Shown piece by piece: positions 33,799-37,507 of a stretch of 37,507 nt of DNA. The notes under the pieces were generated by a model, which worked only from the letters and a program-made list of their open reading frames with translations, searched no databases and was not told the DNA's origin. Made by a program: the position numbers and the translations under genes. Source of the DNA: Isohypsibius dastychi (Eukaryota > Tardigrada > Eutardigrada > Parachela > Isohypsibiidae); the NCBI GenBank assembly GCA_034696485.1, contig JAQIWT010000088.1, positions 1 to 37,507 of the forward strand, given 5' to 3'. Position 1 is the first letter of the stretch. Each line of letters starts with the position of its first letter.

Positions 33799-35315
33799 CT
33801 AGTTAGCGAATCCGATCACCCCACATGCTATGCGCCCGCCAGCATTTCCATTCTCTCTGCTAAGTTGATCACCTCCTCTTCCGAGATCGTCCGGTTTATC
33901 ATGGATGACCAAAGCTCTCCCAATGACAAACGACGGTGACGATGGATAGAGTGAAATAAGTGGTGTGGTCAAATAGAATTCCGCCAAACCGTATTCTATT
34001 TATAGAAAGAATCAGTTAGAACAGTCACCATCACAAATAGAACAGGTCAAAGCTTACCATTAGCCTGGAGATTTCCAAAATCCCCGGCATGCGGAGTCTG
34101 GTGGCCAGCGTGGTCTTCAGGTGCACCATGGTTGACCCCCTCAGGATTAAAATGACTTCCAGTTGAATCACATCCACGACTCAGATCTCCCAGCGCGTGA
34201 ATGTGAATCCCGTGGTCACCTGCAACACAAAACCAACACTGCAAGTCCTCGCATTTGGTGGTTTTGAAAATCATATTAAATGTCAACTTGGAGGCCATAG
34301 ATAGCACGGAAATGTGTTGTGACAGGCATCTTATATCCAATACAAGCGTCATGTTACGCTGCTGCGCTCACCTGGTCTCACACCGCTTAGTCTCCCGAGC
34401 ACCTCGACGGGTTGATCGGCCGCGTTTTGTGACAAGTTGAAGAGTCCACTGATTCCGAATGGTCCATTGACCACAGCAACAGCCCTCAACGGTTTTGAAT
34501 ATGTGACAATAACTTTCGGGCCTGGGATCTCATACGGGGCGCCCTGTTGTGGATATGGGGCAGGATAGGGAATTTCACCAGCGAGTTCGGCTCTTCGAAA
34601 AGCCTGGGGCTCATAGCCACCTGGCGTTTTATAGGCAGGCGAGTGGTCTTGTCGTGGGGAAATGTTCGCTCTGTGGAACAGTTGAATTGCCTGGCTTGCG
34701 GCGATTTCTGGGTTGCTCATTTGCTGTCTGCTAGCCATATTCCGAGCATGCAGCATTGCTTCGACTTGCCGAGAGTTTGCCGCAGCCATCATGGCTTGTT
34801 GGTTGACAGCTTGCATTTGTGCTAGAGTCATCTCCATATTTCGTCCGCTGTTCATCATTGGATCGAGGAGACCCCGAGCAGCTAGCTGTGCATTAAGGGT
34901 CGTCAGAGCTGGGTTTGTAAAGCGATTCCCGCTCATTTGTTGCTGCGTCCCAGGACGTTGTTGGAAGAGCACGTTAAAGTTAGTTGGGGGACTGAATCCT
35001 CCCCGCGAACCTTGTCCTGATTGACCATTCGCTCCACCAGCTTGCGGAAAAAAACTGTTCATTCCTTGTTGGCTTGGTGCGTTTCCGGAAAACTGAGACG
35101 GATTTCTGGGGAAAAAAACGATTTAAAAAAGTGGTACAGTGAGCGATGGTCAGTTTCAACCTGAAGTCTGGCTGCATTCCGCCCTGGAACCCAAAGGGGT
35201 TCCCCGATTGCGCTGAGGAAGAAGGTCTGGAGCTCCCGGCTGCTTCAACATGAGATCCACTGGTTATCCTTTCAAACAAATAAAATAACGCCAGAAGAAG
35301 CGAGGAGAAGTCCAT
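33799..35315 (-). CDS. Secreted-type Cu/Zn superoxide dismutase with Q/N/M-rich extension
   Basis: The enzyme dismutates superoxide to oxygen and hydrogen peroxide. Four exons close in phase: 35315-35161, 35105-34372, 34219-34058 and 33995-33799, giving 415 residues against about 150-250 for most family members. Residues 1-~20 ([14 protein letters not shown]) are hydrophobic and signal-like, so extracellular or secretory location is inferred. Residues ~30-230 are low complexity, rich in Q, N, M, A, G and P. The SOD barrel starts near [11 protein letters not shown] (~255). Metal ligands are complete: GIHIHALGD (H302, H304), GSHFNP (H319), NHGAP (H327), PHAGD (H340, D343) and VIHDK (H382). The disulfide cysteines (C313, C408) and active-site arginine (R405) are present. 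The zinc loop is longer than usual, with extra histidines (H333, H336). An acceptor-like CACATTTTCCAG ends at 35352, 37 nt before the ATG. The SOD identity is secure; the extension depends on the exon 1-2 joining. Confidence 0.94.
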
Positions 35316-36028
35316 TCTGTGCTACTCAGAATACAACCAGTGTAATAATTACTGGAAAATGTGGGACAGGATCATGGGTCGTTGCGGAGAGACAACTGCC
35401 GACGATCGGGGAACCGGTGAGACTTTAGTTGATTTTAAATGAAGACGCTCTTCTTGAGCTTTCAAGTCCAACAGTGTCTTATGGAGATTGTTGACATGTT
35501 CATCGCATCAAGAGTGTAGAGTGAGAATCAAGTCAAGGAGCGCGGGCGTTGTAGGTGGATCCTCCTAATGTACACATTCATCAACAAGTCAAAGGTGATA
35601 GAAAAACTCTTCACTGTACGAGAATCAAGCTGAAGTTTTGCCAATGTTGAATTGTTTTGACTAATTGATCTGAGTTTGTTTTTCGGATAGCATAATTGGT
35701 ATTCAGGCCAGATGCATATAGTAACGCTTGTGTAAACGGAGATGGCATCAGTTCACCTTGTCGGCTGATTTCACTTGCAAGTTCAAGAGCAGGTACCCAT
35801 GGGCTCTAAACTGGATATTGATTTACAAGTGCGATTTTACACTCGCGCTCATCTCTTCAACGCACTTATTATCCTTTTTAAGCTTAACAATCAGGTACCA
35901 CTGTGATCGCCAGCTGGTTGATAACAAAACTGCAGTGGAACACAGGGTGGCTAGTAGGCTACTTCATAAAGGAAATACAAAATTTCATAGAATCTTTGGA
36001 CGAAATCCGACAAGTTAAATTAAAATCT
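35316..36028. other. Spacer upstream of SOD gene
   Basis: About 710 nt between the SOD start and the stop of the Thr-rich gene, both on the minus strand. The ORF at 35728-36018 (+) has no recognisable content. No clear promoter element or canonical poly(A) signal is visible. Confidence 0.5.
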
Positions 36029-37507
36029 TCAGAATATAGATGGCAGGTCTGCCTCAGTTGTTTGGTCTGAGGCACTGTTCACTTTCGGTTCTTCGAAAAG
36101 AGCACCAACTTCACGGAGTACTGCTGCTAGCTCGAAATCGACATCAGTAGTTTCGCCATTTGTTTGTGAGGTCGTCGGTGCGGGTGGAAGAGTCCAGGTC
36201 TCTGTTGTAGGTGAATCTTGCATCACTGAATCTGTTGATGATTCTGTGGCGCCGACAGTGCTGGACACGGTTTCAGTTGCGTTCACGGTAGCAAGTGTTG
36301 AGGTCTCAGTGGTCACCTCAGTCGTGACTTCTACATTTATCTCCGTTGCTTTGTCTGTGACACCTGGAGTAGTCAGTTCTGTGGTTGTAGATGGTCCTAT
36401 TGTTGTATCCGACTGGAGCGCAGTTGACGGCTCAGAAGTTTGTCCCGTCGTGGTTTCTATTGTCGATTCCGCTGTTGTCCAAAAACTGGCCGGCTCAGTT
36501 AGTTCAGTTGGAACAACAAAAGTTGTTGTGGCTGGAACATTGGTGCTGGCTTCGGTGACGACCGGCGGATTAGTGTTCGACACAGGTAAATCATTGAGAC
36601 TAGCTTTAGGTTCTACCTGAACATTTGAGTCCAGTTCCTCAACAATCGGCCGAAGGAGCTCATTAAAAACCGTATTCAGTGGATCTTTCGAGTCAAATGA
36701 CAGCAATCCAGTGTCTATCGGAGACGGGGTCTCTGGTATATCTGGTATTTCGAGCGTTCCTGGGGTGGCTAACTCTACCGTTGAAGTTTCTGTGATTGTT
36801 TCTGAAAACAAATATCAGTTGACTAAGGTAAGCGAATCAGCAGCAGTTCTTTATTTTCACGTCGTTCAGGTAATACAAGTAAGCAAAACAGTATTCAGAA
36901 ACAACTTCCTTGGTTTGAGATAAAAGAATAGCGTGACAATTTACGCAAAAACGGTTGAGTTCTCCGTCTAAATAGTCCCTGATGTGGAGGACTCACCGGT
37001 GGTTTCCAATGGTGTGGCTGTTGTAGACGTTGTGGTACTGGTGGTTGTCGAAGTCGTCGAAGTCAGCTCGTCACCAACTGGAGTTGTCAATGGAGTTTCA
37101 GTTGAACCTGTCTCAAGCGTTGTTGTGGTTTCAGAGACAGGTTTCGACGATGTGGTTTCAGATTCGACATTCTGTTTAATGTCCAAGGCACTGTCGTCCG
37201 TGGATGGTTCGGTCTGTGGAATCTCGGTCACCGTAGAGGTTTCGTCAGTTGGCTGGTCAGTCACAGGTTCACTCACAGGCGTTAAGACAGGCGGGAATCT
37301 CTGCAAGATTGGTCGCACTGGCTGTACTTGGGGTTTCACATCCACTGCCGCTGTGACGCTGAGTGTTGTCGTAGATCCCGTAGTTGATGTCGGTGTCTCC
37401 AGTTGTATCGCTGGGATAAAAGGGGCAGCGGACTTCACCCTGTTGAGAATTCGTGTAAAAGGTCACCGAAGCTACAAGTCTTTCTACGACTTACGAGTGC
37501 ATTGGAG
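36029..37507 (-). CDS. Thr/Ser-rich mucin-like protein, 3' portion (cut by window edge)
   Basis: The gene continues beyond the right edge. Visible exons are 37507-37495 (partial), 37439-36997 and 36801-36029, with introns of 55 and 195 nt that close in phase. The visible part encodes about 410 residues. It is dominated by Thr, Ser, Pro, Glu and Val, with runs such as TSTTSTTTSTTTSTT and repeated TTE/TEV units. This is typical of densely O-glycosylated extracellular or mucin-like stalks. The last ~45 residues are less biased (FELAAVLREVGALFEEPK) and acidic. No transmembrane helix or GPI-type tail follows, so a secreted product is more likely than an anchored one. The signal peptide, if any, lies outside the window. 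Low complexity prevents a family call. The opposite strand is also open for long stretches because of the repeated composition. Confidence 0.75.

Noticed and set aside
34547-35024. Plus-strand ORFs opposite the SOD extension
   Set aside because: They arise from the repetitive Q/A/M-rich coding composition on the minus strand.
36246-36620. Plus-strand Val/Ser-rich ORF of 124 codons
   Set aside because: Antisense of the Thr-rich exon: ACN codons read as VAL/SER-type codons on the other strand.
1-37507. Transposons, CRISPR arrays, tRNA and rRNA genes
   Set aside because: No transposase or reverse-transcriptase motifs, no regularly spaced repeats and no tRNA A/B-box pair were recognised on either strand.

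Overview
The window is metazoan nuclear DNA. Genes are split by GT-AG introns, most of them 48-64 nt. At least seven protein-coding genes can be assembled exon by exon with phases that close, and six of them have recognisable animal orthologues. A Shank without an SH3 domain, an ATRX/XNP without an ADD domain, very short introns and GC in the low-to-mid forties (estimated by eye) suggest a compact ecdysozoan. A nematode is my first guess and a tardigrade is possible. This placement is inference; no rRNA or mitochondrial marker is present.

Layout, left to right. 1-1287 has no supported gene. 1288-1710 (+) is a short intronless coiled-coil ORF of doubtful status. 2116-3771 (-) is an eight-exon mitochondrial rRNA 2'-O-methyltransferase (MRM1/SpoU family), which only becomes visible after splicing. 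4209-10948 (-) is a 22-exon ATRX/XNP-type SNF2 chromatin remodeller. 10949-11986 is intergenic and holds a near-perfect 37-bp inverted repeat. 11987-14070 (-) is a USP6NL/RN-tre-like TBC Rab-GAP. 14097-14767 (-) holds unresolved exon-like pieces, followed by about 4 kb without a supported gene. 19022-29862 (+) is Shank (SPN, ankyrin repeats, PDZ, proline-rich tail), with three long 5' introns. 30289-32850 (-) is SLC30A9, a mitochondrial zinc transporter of the CDF family, convergent with Shank. 33799-35315 (-) is a Cu/Zn superoxide dismutase with a signal-like N-terminus and a long Q/N/M/A-rich extension. 36029-37507 (-) is the 3' part of a Thr/Ser-rich mucin-like protein that runs off the window.

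The genes do not form a pathway: they are neighbouring housekeeping, chromatin, trafficking, synaptic and redox genes. No transposase, reverse transcriptase, CRISPR array, rRNA or tRNA was seen. I did not find a new multi-gene system. The best leads are the SOD fusion, the alternative C-terminus of Shank that adds or removes a Homer-type PPxxF motif, the domain losses in Shank and ATRX, the 11.7-kb hairpin and the unresolved exons at 14.1-14.8 kb. All exon boundaries were deduced by hand from splice consensus, frame closure and remembered family conservation, without RNA data.
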